From: Polytrichum commune
Lineage: Eukaryota > Streptophyta > Polytrichopsida > Polytrichales > Polytrichaceae
Assembly (NCBI GenBank): GCA_950295325.1
Contig: OX485807.1
Location: forward strand, 37,538,440 to 37,602,439
Length of the DNA: 64,000 bases
Direction: 5' to 3'
Positions within the stretch are counted from its first letter, which is position 1; each line of letters opens with the position of its first letter. A model generated the notes under the pieces. The model was not told the origin of the DNA and did no database searches. It worked only from the letters and a program-made list of their open reading frames with translations. Shown in pieces: positions 10,745-23,180 of the stretch. The translations under genes were made by a program, and so were the position numbers.

Positions 10745-13469
10745 GAAGCCGTCTCTTGTGTGTTTAAAACCGTTGATTTCATCGCGATTTCCCCAAGATG
10801 TAGAATAAAAGAAATGTGTGTGTGTGTGTGTGCGCGCGCGATGTGTGGATACAAGTTAGGCTAATGTAGGGTGGATTTACATTACCTGGATCCAAGAAAC
10901 TTGGGTCCAAAATGGATCTTACTTTCATACTCAAGATTGGACCTTGCAAGCTTGAAGATTGAGTTCTTGAGTGGGCATCATGGAGATTTGTTGAGAAAGT
11001 GATGCCACATGAGAATTATCCATAAAGTAAAGCGGATGAAATCATGGGTTTAGTCCCAAACAATGAGTTCATGAGAATTAACATAAAGTCACCCAGGTTT
11101 TCTTAATGCTTAAATTACCATACACAAAGAGTGGTGTTGGGCTATTAAAAACTAGCGTTCTAGCTTGTCCTTCAAGGATGGATGGGCCAAGCTAGCCTTG
11201 CGTAGGTTGATCTAGGATTCAAGACATCCCGTACCACGTGCATACCCTATTTTAGATCCTAGAATTCTCTCAAAGTTTTTGATGTGGAAAGAGGAGGTCC
11301 CAAAAGTTTCACCCAACTTTCAAAATAGGCTCCAATATACGACAAGCTAACAAGCTCTCAATAAAAAGCTTTGCACAATGTAAGCAAGCTTTTGTTGAAT
11401 GAATTGAAAGTGCAATTTAATGTAATTTAATGTAGTGTTAGAGATCCATATTGTGAATTGATTGCAATGGGCCTTTATGAATGCAATTTGGATACGATTT
11501 TATTAAGGTGCATGAAGCGGATGCGGCCTATGTGGCATAGTCATCAAAGAAAAACGGTACACATGAGCTTCGACACAATCCGCTTGGACATTTGAGTGTG
11601 AAAGATGACCTCAAAAGTGAAATTCATCACGGTCCAATCCATTCATCACGGAGAGAAGAGATTATCATATACGAGTGTACCTCTCATCTATCCAACATAA
11701 AAACTTGACCCCTTAAAACTTTGTTGTCGATTCACCTCAAATGACCTCAAATAGACTACTCCAGGGTCTTCAAAGCTAATTCGAATGTCAATTCAACATG
11801 AAAAAACAACCTCCATACTGCATACTATTTCAAGGCTTTGATGTTGGATGAACGAGGGGTACGCTCGTATACAACAATTCCCTATCTTCATCGATCACAT
11901 GTCAAGAAGTGCATGTGTTTTTGTGCAGTAATTGTTCGGGATAGCAGAAAAGAAAAAGAAAAATTACACCCGCACATTGTACTGGCATGAATGCGAGCCC
12001 GTTATCCAAATGCTTAACATGGCGGACCATGTCATAGCATGGGGAGTTATGCCTCTTTTGTTCGGGATAGCATTACTAATCACACAATTTGTTACTACTC
12101 TACTTGTTTTAAGATGTGGAATTTAAGAAATTGCATTGGTTATCCACAGGCCCCCCGGCCCGGGATGAAATTGAGGAAGAAAACCAAAAAAATTGGTATT
12201 GGGAGGCGCATTCAGCATCCAGATTCCGCAAGCCACAAAAATGGAAGGAGGAGAACAAAACAAAGGGTAGTGTATGAGGCACATTAGACACATGTTTTAA
12301 CACAATGAACGGAGCGAACCGACCTCTAGTTACAGATGACCCGGCTGAGTTTGAGAAATAACCAATTTTAACCTCTTCAATGTGATTCCGCTACTAGGTG
12401 GTACTGGATGTAATAAAATTTTACGCAATTTGAATGCCTTTGCGAAGTGGCAGGAGCTTTTGTAACAAGAGCTAGCCCAACAGCCTTGCCAAGGTGTTGG
12501 GCAATCCTAAAGGTAGATGGGTCTTAGGGCCATCCAGATCAAAGATGTAAACAATTTTCTCATAATTCTAGAGCTCAAATGAACAGCTCAGTCATTATCA
12601 ACGTAAAGATTATCGTGCTTATTGAATAGTCATATAGATCTCCCCCCCCCCCCCCCCCCCCTCTCCAATTTATGTTGACTACTGTAATAGGACTACAGTA
12701 GTTAGTGCAGGTGTCGATTCTCCCCATTCATTGCTGTAATTAGGGTTACGAGCGGTTAGAAAGTGGGTCCCATGGGTTCAATACCGGATTTGAGGGTAGA
12801 GCTCGTGGGGTAATGCCTCCTTGGAACGGGACCGGATCATGGCAAGATCGCCCCCGCATTCTTATTTTACATATGGTGGTTTATTCTTAGCCTTGGTGGG
12901 CCAAATGGGAATGATCTATTTAACATGAGTACAACAAGACGCTCTTATGCCCCCTCCCCACCGGACTTTACCAAATAACCAAAGTTTTTCCTAAAACCTG
13001 GGTAAAGCTCCCCTGGTTATAGTGGAGGCATTCGGTTATTCCAATGCACCTATAAGAACTTGCTCCGGAGATTGTCGAGTACGTTTTAGTTAAGTAGCTT
13101 TCGCACATGTTCATTGTTTTATCTACCAAGCAATGAATGTTGAATAATCTTTGTCCCATCTCCAAATGCCTTACTACTCGTTTATCTTACCATCGGTTTT
13201 TGTTAATGAAGCTCCTCGTGCCCTCATAGCTAAGACTAAAAACAATCAATCACAAGGGCGGGAGACGACACTTTTAAAGCTCCTACATTCTTGCCTCAAG
13301 TCTAGGTACCGATGGGAGGGTCGGTGCTTGAGGCTTAAAGCCTCCACTTTTAAACCATGCCACATCATTTGCCAACTAGGCTTGGCACTAGATAATGTCA
13401 ATGGTGTGAAGGCCATGTTTTTAGAACCAACTTTTAGGCTTAGCTAAAGTCAGGTTGGGAGGGGGCATT
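10745..13469. other. Gene-free stretch with a dispersed repeat and a C20 run
   Basis: A (GT)n run lies near 10815-10835. About 11660-11880 is a reverse-orientation relative of the repeat at 19143-19298 and 49868-50005. A homopolymer of 20 C lies at 12642-12661. Open frames up to 98 codons (13151-13447) show no recognisable domain. I see no gene. Confidence 0.4.
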
Positions 13470-14044
13470 AGGGCCACTTCACACACAAGACTGAAGGCAT
13501 GTGACCATTCCAATCTAAGAGCTCTCATTGATCGAAAGGGCAAAGACTGTCCAAGTTCACTTCACAGATGAAGGTGAAGGCCCAAAGAAGACTTCATGGA
13601 TGAAAAGTCTACATGGAGTCCTACACGGCGGACTATGGATAAGGTTTCATGGTCTCCCGGAATTTTTGTCAGGCCCACCTCCAAAAGGTGGGCCTGACAC
13701 AAATTCCAAGAGACCATGATTTTTTATTAATATTTTTTTCCAGCATGACATATTTCATGACAAATTGTAGGGCAGATTCCATGATAGACAAACACCACCA
13801 AGTAATTCTCTTAAATTGATAGAGTTTGAGACAAATTATATTAAACCAAATCCTCCCCTCTTTTTCCGCCAACAAAATATGCAATGGTCCCGCAACATGG
13901 TCCATTCTCACTTGACACTGTGCTTGAGGGCATGTGACTACCTAAAACGGCTTTCCCAACATCCATGGTATGGCCTTTGGATGAGAGTCAAGGGTCCTCA
14001 CCATTACATGGTCACAACTCTCAGCTCATATGTGAAGTGACCCT
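13470..14044. mobile_element. TIR element, GGGCCACTTCACAC family, copy 2 with central hairpin
   Basis: GGGCCACTTCACACACAAGA at the left and GTGAAGTGACCC at the right are inverted ends flanked by TTA on both sides (3-bp target duplication). In the middle, about 13649-13718, is a near-perfect palindrome with ~33-bp arms around a short loop near 'cctccaaaagg'. A second, truncated copy follows directly at 14048, sharing the TTA. No coding capacity. Confidence 0.75.
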
Positions 14045-14047
14045 TAG

Positions 14048-14370
14048 GGCCACTTCACACATGAGACTAAAGGCATGTGACCATTGCACTTCAAGCACTC
14101 CTCATTGGTGGAAAGGGTGAAGTTGGTCCAAGTTCGCTTCACACTACACTTGAGGGACCAACGGAGTAAGTGAATGCAAGATGGATGTAAAGTCTACATG
14201 GATTCCTACATGGCATCAACTAGATCATGTTTCAAGGTTACTTGCACTATTTACCAAAACCACTTCTTGGACGTAGGGCTAACACAAAACCGGAAGACCA
14301 TGGCACTCCGAAATCTCATAGCCATTGATTTATTATCTTTTATCATGTGTAAGGACCCTACATGAATAGA
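14048..14370. mobile_element. Truncated GGGCCACTTCACAC-family element
   Basis: It begins GGGCCACTTCACACATGAGA right after the TTA shared with the preceding copy. It matches the copies at 6422-6915 and 60703-61201 in reverse orientation for about 320 bp, then ends near 'gtaaggaccctacatgaata' without its other terminus. Confidence 0.6.
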
Positions 14371-15330
14371 AAAAGCATTGAAATTGCATTTGAGTGTGTC
14401 TATGGAAGATCTTCGTGGTAATCTTGATAACGTACTAATGGAAGCCACGGCTTTATGGAGGAGCTCTACAAAGTTTAGATGGTTGTTTTCACATCCACAA
14501 AGATACCTTTCAGGGCGTTTTCCGCTTGAAGGTGAAGGTGATATTGCTGATTTTGACTCTAATAGTTGATGAATTTCATTTTTGTATATAGTATGGTATG
14601 TTAGGTTACTCTTTTATCACGTTGTGGCCTCAAATCTAATATGAGGTTTTAGGACCTAGGTATCGTAGAAGAGTAAATCCATGGCCATCAACCAATTGAT
14701 GGGTTATTTTAGTTCAGTTCTTGCTATGGATAAATTGTTGATCATTGTTGTTGGAAGTTGATATCATTACATAGTATTGTTGTATGTTAATATGTTCTTT
14801 CGACGTTGTCATTACAATGAAGAGGAAATTGGCCAGCAATTGGAAAAAAAAATATAAGATATTGGCTGGTCCAAATTAATGGCAACAAGTTTGCAACTGG
14901 TCAAATCCTAAAAAAACCGGTAGAAGTTGTGAAATGGCGGATTTTAGCAGGTTGAGCTCAAAAATCTCCCGAACCCTGGTGTCACAAAACTTTACCCGTG
15001 TATCTCTATCCTTTTCAACTGAAAGTCAGCATTTGATGCAAAAGATAAACAAAAAAGAAAAGAATCTTTCAAAAGAAACAAGACTTTGGGAACAGTAATA
15101 AAAGCAGGTATGTTAGGTGCAGTAAGTTAGTAGTTAACCCACTCATCACATTCCTATTTTGGAAACAAAAATGCGACGCCACCACTAGGGACCATCCACT
15201 CCGTCACATGTAACTGAAAACATTAATACAATCTATGTATGGTGCCCTAAAAATACACAAGCCTTACAAACTTAGCTGACAGCCGAAAAACTTAGCTTAC
15301 AAACTCCACCAGTTGCAAGCTTCCCCATAA
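14371..15330. other. Gene-free stretch
   Basis: AT-rich sequence with open frames no longer than 63 codons and no recognised motif. It carries no terminal inverted repeats that I could pair. Confidence 0.35.
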
Positions 15331-16204
15331 ACGCCCGGGGCTAGATCACATCCGCCCCTTTCATGCGTCACATAAATGCCTCCTTCACTGCCCGGTCTTC
15401 CTCCCCACACCTGCATGGGAAGTCCTCCTCGTTGGGAACCAATGTGACAATACCCAGTCAAAATTACAAAATATTCAAAATATTTTGAATATTCAAGTTG
15501 ACATCACTTTCATAATTCTCAAGTTAATTGAGTTATCCGTAAAGTAAGCTGGTGTTTTGACAGATTTTGAGTGCACTATTCACACAAACCCATGGAAACA
15601 CAAAGTAAGGCTCTTGAATTCCGGGGCATAATACACAAGGCCAGGGTTTAGGGTCAGAGCTAGTCTGCTTGTTTTTGGAGCTGGTCTGCAGTCCTTTAGT
15701 TTCTCCGGATTTAGGTTGCGACAAATTTGGGGTTGTCCCCGCGGACTTCGCCCCGCCTTGTCAGTGGATCTTCTTTGTTGGCGAAACAGGAGAGGGCCCT
15801 CTGACAAAGCGACGCTAAATTCCCGGGGCGCGCTTGCAACATAGGAGCAATTTTTTTTTTCACCATTTCCGGTCCCTCAAAAGATTTGTGCCTGTGTTTT
15901 TTTATAGCTACAGACACCTGCTCCACTTTTAGGGCCTGTCACACAATTTTCTCAAATCCAGGCCCAAAACCCTCTCTTCAGCTCACTTTACGGATAACTC
16001 TAATTGATGAAGTTTTTTCTCGTTCCAAAGAAGCGTATTGCCTTAAGTGAGTGGGCGCTTAATGGCTTAAGTGTTTGGATATTGTCACATTGGTTCTCAA
16101 AGAGGAAGAGTTTCCATGTATGTGCGGGCAGGAAGACCGGACAGTGAAGGAGGCGTGGGAGGGGCGGGGCCTACCCGAATGAAGATGTGATCTAGCTCGG
16201 GGCG
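15331..16204. mobile_element. Fold-back element with ~120 bp terminal inverted repeats
   Basis: The left arm (about 15331-15457, containing 'ctagatcacatc', 'gcctccttcactg', 'ccggtcttcct', 'gaaccaatgtgacaata') is matched in reverse complement by the right arm (about 16078-16204). Identity is high but with small indels. Long inverted arms of this size are seen in MULE and fold-back elements. The space between the arms contains another element with its own inverted ends (15530-16000). The right end abuts a CACTA-like MITE at 16205. Confidence 0.7.
15530..16000. mobile_element. Nested TIR element with GAGTTATCCGTAAAG termini
   Basis: GAGTTATCCGTAAAGTAAGC at 15530 and its inverted partner ending CGGATAACTC at 16000 bound 471 bp. 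TAATT precedes the left end and follows the right end, a possible 5-bp target duplication. The interior is more GC-rich than its surroundings and contains open frames of up to 75 codons on the minus strand without recognisable domains. Confidence 0.65.
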
Positions 16205-16408
16205 CACTACACTAAATATTGTATCTAGTGTCACTTACTAATTGAAATTACGCAAAGGTATGACTATTTTAAAAAGATTGAATTGGTTGTTTGGATATTA
16301 TACAACATTAACATCTTCACTTGGTAAGAAATTTACATTAATAACAAAAAGATAGAGCATTGTATAAACCCCGAATAGCAAGTGACACTAAATACAGTGT
16401 ATAGTGTA
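16205..16408. mobile_element. CACTA-like MITE, CACTACACTAAAT end, with shared core
   Basis: The left end CACTACACTAAATATTGTAT and the right end 'gtgacactaaatacagtgtatagtg' are imperfect inverted repeats. The interior 'cttggtaagaaatttacatta' to 'tatagagcattg' block also occurs in the elements at 46821-47045, 49674-49857 and 59751-59936 and in the fragment at 17327-17436. It sits directly beside the fold-back element. Confidence 0.65.
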
Positions 16409-17326
16409 CTGCTCAATATAACATGATGTGGCTCGAGGCATCCTGGTTCTCTGGTGGCCTGTGAGCCGTCGATGCCCCAAGATCGACGGCCGCCAGGACC
16501 CGTGGTAAAGGGGGTGGAGACCAACGCCACGACCTGACCCGGCCCGGCCCAGTACCCGACATGTGGATCCTGTGGGCCGTCTATCTGCGAGGATCTGGAG
16601 CTTGTGAGCCGTCGATTGGTGGTGACTGCGGCAGCTCGGTTAACAAGGGTGTGTTGGGAAGGACTTTATTGGGGGGGGGGGGGGGGGGTTTGGGTGTGAT
16701 CCCTATCCACAGAGGCCTTGAATTAGCTCATGAGAATAGTAGTGCTACCGATTTCAACAATATTTTACGGACTTTAAAACTGGTTCCCTTGCACTAACTT
16801 AGCAACCCGACAGTTATTGTGCGCATGTGATAACGAGTGTGATAAGGAGTGGTCCATAAGAGCCGTGTGATATTCGGTTCATTTCCTTGCATGGAAGGTA
16901 CCCCTTTCATCCCTAAAATTGGTATCCGTGTGTGTGATTTAGAGTGGTCCGTATTATTTTTCATGTAAGTGATCTTGCAATCACTAGGTGGCAACTATAG
17001 AAGGTGGCATATAACGTTTGATGTTGCATGACACATCATGGAGGTCACCCCAATCAACTCATCACAATAGGTTTAGTGTCACACGATATCAAGCGTATAG
17101 TGTAGGGTCGAGGCATCTATAACCGATAAGATACAAGAAGTTTGCATATGTTTAGGAGGAGCAATGGCGGGGGCTTGTTTTCTTGCGAAGAGAAATAAAT
17201 TCTAAGAAGAATGCAATTTTGAGATTTTTTTTTTTCCCATGAATATGAAAATTGCTACAAATTTTGAAGCGGTAAAGTTTATTGGAACACACAATTAATT
17301 TGTAGGTTACCCTATAACCGCTCATT
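16409..17326. other. Gene-free stretch with G18 run
   Basis: About 16430-16640 is GC-rich and holds two 'gtgagccgtcgat' copies (near 16460 and 16605). A homopolymer of 18 G lies at 16671-16688. No gene recognised. Confidence 0.4.
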
Positions 17327-17436
17327 ATAGTACATTAACATCTTTAGTTGGTAAGAAAATATGTTCATAGTAAAAAGTTATAGCATCGCATAATTCCGAA
17401 TAGGAAGTGACATTATATACAATATTTAGTGTAGTA
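17327..17436. mobile_element. 3' fragment of the CACTA-like MITE with shared core
   Basis: The sequence from 'cattaacatctttagttggtaag' to 'acaatatttagtgtagt' matches the right half of the 16205-16408 element. The left terminus is not found. Confidence 0.5.
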
Positions 17437-18950
17437 ATGCCACATTAGTACCACTTCATTTTTGCACACCTTGGACCCAGACCCTTGGGTCTAAAATTGT
17501 GTTCTCAACCAATAGGATTGCTCAGATTTGAAGTTTCATTGGTTTCGTGCTAAACCCACCCTTGTTTCTTAGTCTAATTTTTAAAGCTTAAGCTGTGAAA
17601 TTTTCTCTCTACTTGACGGAAAAAAAACTAGCTAAGTAGGTACGAAGCCAAGAACCCACCCACCACAAGATAAACAGTAAACCCCAAACCCTAAACCAAG
17701 AGGATTCTTGAGCAGGGTAGGACCAATGGACTCAAATTCACTTCGGATTGCCCGACATTGGTTATTTATTTATGTATGTATGTAAAAAGCTTAAACCTGC
17801 AAAATCATGAGTGCTTTGCCTGCATGAAAGTGCAGCTTGAAGAAGGGCTTCCTCAGCCTCTTGCTGCAGGAACACAAGAGGAATATTCTATTATGGGAAA
17901 TAGTGCAAAAACAACAACACATGGTTTGACATTAAAATAAGACAAAGCAGGAAGAGTGTTTCTTATAATAAGGGCACTGGAAAGTTGGGGGGCCTTATTT
18001 TGTTGTTAAGCCCTCCACAAACACAGCTATTTCGAACACTAGGTGACTCATATAGCACAATTTCGGACCCTAAATTTACAAACGTATTGTCTCATCAGCC
18101 CACTAGGACATTGGAACCAACAGCAACCTCTCGTTTGGAACCAACAGCAACCTCTCGTTTGGAACCTTGAAGACAGATCAGGATCTCCAAGTTAATGCTT
18201 CATGCAATAACTTACATGGGGAGAACCGGCCGCTAGTTACAGATGAACTGGTTGAAGCTCAAGGCTTCAGGAAAATTACCCATCGTTTCAGAGGAATCTA
18301 TGGAATATACCTCACATTAATACAAAAACATGAAAGATGTCAACATGTAACCGGTTGGACGTGGAAACACTAGGATCTCGACCGATTATGCCCAAAAACC
18401 TCCCCACACACTTGTTGCATGAATTGGTATATATCATAATGGCCCATGGGTTTTTAGTCTGCCACAACTGAGGTAATTGAAGCAAAGCAAAGGGATTTGG
18501 ATTCACACTCAACATAACAATATTCAGCTGCTATCAGTCGTTTTATTCTAATAATATTAAGTGACTTCGTTTCATCCCAAGTTTATTGGGCTAAATTTTC
18601 TTAGACATTCAAGGCATCCATAAGGTGTAATTCTAACACCTTACATGACATAATCCCGGCCGCATCCAACACGATCACTCAACTGAATAATGTTATGAAG
18701 GTGCTTGAACACCAATGTGAATTTCCTTTTCTTGTCTTTTTTCTTTGTGACTTTGGAAATCATAGTGCTTGTGAATTCCTAGGTCCCCTTGAAATGCTTG
18801 CAGGAGTTGTCATAACAAATTCCCATGCCTTCTGCCAGTAATAATTGCACCGTGATATTATACAAGTTGAATTGTTTTTACTGTTTGGGTCTGACTACCT
18901 ACATTGTGTTTCATGAATTGTAATTTTTGACTGAGTAAATTACTTTGACT
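17437..18950. other. Gene-free stretch with telo-box and 23-bp tandem repeat
   Basis: AAACCCTAAACC near 17688 matches the plant telo-box. A 23-bp unit (ttggaaccaacagcaacctc, then tcg) is repeated from about 18113 to 18166. About 18220-18260 and 12310-12355 share a 'ctagttacagatga' block. No gene recognised. Confidence 0.4.
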
Positions 18951-19084
18951 CATAACATTACTAAGCAACCATGGGATCTTGGGAGCTTAGTCCAAATTTG
19001 AGTCTCCTTGCACAAGGTTTGTGCATCCCATGGTTCTATTCTCATAGTCCACATAGCGTATGCATACTACTTGGTAATGTTATG
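18951..19084. mobile_element. Small MITE with CATAACATTACT termini, copy 2
   Basis: CATAACATTACTAAGCA at 18951 and the inverted end GGTAATGTTATG ending at 19084 bound 134 bp. Same termini as 10590-10744. No coding capacity. Confidence 0.6.
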
Positions 19085-19142
19085 TTGTATAGTAAATAGA
19101 AGCTCCCATATAATATGCAACCCGGAGGATACATTTTAATTT

Positions 19143-19298
19143 GACACCGCAATTAACTTTAAAGACCCCAATTTATCTCAAATTAGACTAGTTAAGGTCA
19201 TTTGAGATGAATTGGCAACAAACCTATAAGAGGATAACTTTTCTATGGTGGATGGATGAGAGGTACACTTGTATACGATAACTTCCTCTCTCTCCGAA
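19143..19298. repeat. Dispersed repeat shared with 11.7 kb and 49.9 kb
   Basis: The blocks 'ctttaaagacccca', 'aaggtcatttgag', 'attggcaa' and 'ggatggatgagagg' occur in the same order at 49868-50005, and in reverse at about 11660-11880. No terminal repeats identified. Confidence 0.5.
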
Positions 19299-20837
19299 GT
19301 TTATGGACTCAACTTAAATATAAGTGCAGATTTGGCATTGCCATTGATACATCAGATTCGTGCCAAATCAGAAAGAATACTGATTTAGCTGCCGAAACAT
19401 GTACGCATGCCAAACTATAATTGTATGCACCCTCTCACCAAGAACATTGAATCGTACGATTTGGGCTTTCCAACCACCTTTAAATGTATCACCACCACAT
19501 TTGCTGGAGTCTCCAGTGTGACTTCCATGTCGTGAAGGCTTTAAGTTGACCCAAGAATTGATACCTCACATGAACGATATCCAGTTTCCAGCCTCATCTT
19601 GATTGCTATGAACAATTACAGATTGGATGGAAGATCCATGGGAATTGAGGCACTTCGCATTTGCAACATCAAATGGAGACTCACTTTTGATTCAAATCCT
19701 CCCAACATAGAAAGTTACATGGACTTGGTCAACATGTTGCAAAAGAGGAACTCACTCGAACCGTCTCAAACTCTTGCATTTACAAATTTCAGCACTAGCG
19801 AACCCTATAGCAACACTCTCAAAAGCAATACTTCCTCAAACCCCGGCATTTGATAGAGCTATATCTATCTATATACTTGCTCCCAACAACGATGTCCAAA
19901 ATATACGTAGGTTGATATTTTATTGTCTGTAATGACAAAACACTTTTGCTTCACGAGCTCTTGCAGTGGCTAATAATAAGAATGCTATATATGCTACATT
20001 CATGTCTAGCTTTCTACTCAAAAAGCGTTTGCACCTTAGAAAGCCTGCCAGGAGGGGACATTCTGTGCAAGAAGATACATACAAGAACCCTGTATTGAGC
20101 TTGTACTGGAACATGTAAAGTGTTTGGCGGCAGTGTCCGGGGAGATTTTTGAGGATAATCCTGTCAAAATCCTCGTGTTTCCAAGTCCAACCAGTTACAT
20201 GTTGTGATCTTCCGGTTTTCCTTTATAGATTCGGGGTATATTCCATACGTGCTCACAAAACAATTAGTAATTTTCTTAAAGTCCTGAAGTCTTTAAATGG
20301 TAATTTCTCAAATTCAACTGGTTCGTTTGTAACTAGTGGTCGGTTCTCCCTATTCATTGTTTGGCTGGGCATACTGCATATTTGACACCAAAAACTAAAC
20401 AATGATTTTATTGTCTTGATTTCATGTGAGACACGTAACGTGCCTCAAAGAATGAGAAAGAAAACACATTCAAGCAATTATATATATATATATATTGGGT
20501 GGAGGGGGGGACAATTCACTAAAAATTCACAAACTCAAGGCCCACTAATATAGCACTTCCTCCTCTAATGATCTATGTGATTTAGCATTGAATGTATCTT
20601 CCTTAGTCTTCCTGAGATCTTGCAATGCCACCAAAAAATCTGAAGGCCACGCTTTTATTAATCCCATCAGCATCTCAGACCAGTTAAACTAAATTACAGG
20701 TGAATTCACAACAACCGAGAAGGAACAACTCATGATTTATTATGACTGCATGTCTGCACCATAGATTACTTGATGCCTCACATAGTGAATCATATGTGAA
20801 AGTAAGGAAGATAATGGTGTATACAGTGACCCACTTA
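19299..20837. other. Gene-free stretch
   Basis: Open frames at 19599-19853 (84 codons) and 20149-20385 (78 codons) show no recognised domain. A (TA)n run lies at about 20479-20494. I do not support a gene here. Confidence 0.35.
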
Positions 20838-21173
20838 AGGTATGTGGGTGTTCTTTGGTTCTTTTTTTCATTTTCTCCAACTTCCATCAATTAAATTCAC
20901 ATAACAAAAATAAAATTGGGTTAGCAAATCTACAATGAAACATTTGCAAAAGCTGGATTAAAAATCAGACCTCCCCTAAACTAGTTACAGTTATCAGAAG
21001 TGCATGTTTGTTGATTTATTGATTGCATACATAGGTCCTCCCAATTGCGTTCACTATAGAGAGTAGAGTAGTTCTTAGTATTTGAAGACGTAGTCCAATA
21101 TCTTTTAAACATGTGTTTTTATGATGTTTGTTCTTTGATCCTCATTGAACCACATACCAATTAGATATAGGGT
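20838..21173. repeat. Dispersed ~320 bp repeat family, copy 2
   Basis: This matches 3225-3541 over its full length, with about one difference per several bases. It is directly followed, after ~115 bp, by the CACTA-like MITE at 21290. Confidence 0.65.
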
Positions 21174-21289
21174 ATGATTAAGAAAACGAGCCACTTAATA
21201 CTCAATAACTACCTTAACTGAAGAAATTGTGCTCATAAGGCGACCTCTTGCCACTACAAGAATTGTAGTTGCTAATCATTGGTCCCTTC

Positions 21290-21842
21290 CACTACATTGT
21301 TCATTGGTACTTAGTGTCATGTGCATCACTTTGCAAAGGGCCTAAAATAGATGCCTAGAGTCTCAAAGTGTCACATATGCTAATTGCCGATATGATACTA
21401 TTCGTTGACATGAGTAATTTTTTTGAGTGAAAAATATTTACATTACAACATCAAGCGTAGCACATTGGGGTACTTGAGATGATAGTTTTGCGTTTTAATA
21501 TGCAAGGGGAAGATATTATTAAGCTTAGTACATACTAATGGCAAGTGTCATTTGTTGACATTTTAGTAAGCAAGAAGAAGATATTCTTAAGCATACTAAT
21601 GCCAAGTTTCATTTGTGTACACTTTAGTCAACTTGTAGCATTGTATGAACATAGGCATACACCTCATAACACTATCGAACAAACTCTTGCCAAGATATTA
21701 GTAAGCACACTTTAAATGCCAAGTGTTAAGAGGTGACACTAATGGTGAAGTTGTTGTTCATTAGTGTAACCTAGCATACGCCCGAAAATAGGGTAAGTGA
21801 TATTATTTAAACATGTGACTCTAAAAACCATAAACAATGTAG
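21290..21842. mobile_element. CACTA-like MITE ~550 bp, copy 1
   Basis: It starts CACTACATTGTTCATTGGTA and ends 'aaaccataaacaatgtag', imperfect inverted repeats. The interior matches 30466-30950 along its length ('ctagatgcctagag' region, 'acttgagatgatagttttgc', 'ccaagatattagtaagc', 'gttcattagtgtaac'). Inside this copy the block 'agaagatattattaagc' is duplicated, making it ~70 bp longer. No transposase. Confidence 0.65.
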
Positions 21843-22156
21843 GTGGTTTGAAATCTATGAATAGAGATGGTGATCTGCTATTGTTGTAGATTGGAAAACC
21901 ATATAGTGAAAGAGAGCCATTGGTAATTAGGAGCTGCAATTCCCATAGCAAGCTAAAACATTGAACTTGTCATTTGAGCTTTCTCACGGCTTGTTTTTGC
22001 CTCCAATTGTGTTGCAAAGCGAGATGTGGGCCTCTTGCAATTGGTTCATGAGTTTTATGTTACTTAATGGTCACGTAATTTGGCTACTGCATCTTGTTTG
22101 TAGATAGGTTTTGGACTCTTTGTGGGTCTTCTCCAGGCATCTTATCCTAACCCTTT

Positions 22157-23180
22157 GTGAATTGGTCTTGTGATGTGTATGTGAACAAAATTTACATTTT
22201 CATATCTTTACATCTACCAATTGAAGAATCACCATTTGATTCCGACAAACAAGACAGAAACTCTGCATTACAAGACATAATGTTGTTGTGCACGAAATAC
22301 GATAAACAAAAATATCCCAGCACTCCAATGGGAATCGTCGTTTGGTTCCAAAAAAAAAATCCAAAAAACGATGTGGAAAATTTGAGAAAGTATTTGAGAA
22401 GAGAAAAATTGAGGTTTTACACATCGAGATTGTAAACACTACGATTACGCCAGAGAATACAATTCCCCTCGAAATATTGTGATGGTAAAAGTTGCAAATA
22501 TATATACTAGAAATTACTGGAAGTTTGTTGAAGTCTTGTGATGTAAGCATTTTTACATTTTTTGCATCTATCAATGGAATTGCCATTTGATTCCAAAGAA
22601 GAGGAAAACATTGTGGGCAATTTGAGGAAGAGTATTTTAGAAAAGAAGAATTGAGGATGTACATATTAAGAGGACTAGGATAGCTTGTACAAATTCTCCT
22701 AAAAAATATTGTAACTGTAAAAGATGCAAACGTGTATACTGGAAATTTGTGAAAGTTGTTGAAGTCTTGTGATGTAAACTTTTTTACTTATATCAATGGA
22801 ATCGTAATTTGGATTCCCAAAAAACAATGTAACCAGCGTGGGCAATTTCAGAAGACTCAAAACATCGAGATTGTGCACACTAGGACTACAGCGGACCGTA
22901 AATATTCTCCTCAGAATACTGTAACTGTGAAAGGCGCAAACATATATGCTGGAGATGATTGAAAAACTGCCGAAGTCTTGCGATGTAAACGTTTTACATC
23001 TATCAATGCAATCGTCTTTGATTTGAAAAAAACAAGGTAACCAGCGTGGGCAATTTGAGAAAGAGTATTTGCAAAGACTCAAAACATCGAGGTAGTACAC
23101 AGTAGGACTACGGCAGGCCGTACAAATTCTCCTCAAAATACTGTAACTGTAAAATGCGAAAACATGTATACTGGTAACTG
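22157..23180. repeat. Tandem array of ~207-234 bp units, about four copies
   Basis: Landmarks recur in order: 'gaagtcttgtgatgtaaac', 'catctatcaatgg', 'gggcaatttgag', 'acatcgagattgt', 'aaattctcctcaaaatactg', 'aactgtaaaagatgcaaac'. The 'catcgagattgt' landmark is at about 22423, 22657 (diverged), 22864 and 23084. Two minus-strand open frames (22200-22664 and 22699-23397) run through the array. They repeat their own amino-acid pattern with the DNA unit, so they are repeat by-products rather than supported genes. The array ends at a short GC-rich segment (23180-23290). Confidence 0.7.

Noticed and set aside
15533-15926. Overlapping minus-strand frames in the GC-richer inner element
   Set aside because: Too short for a transposase and without catalytic motifs.
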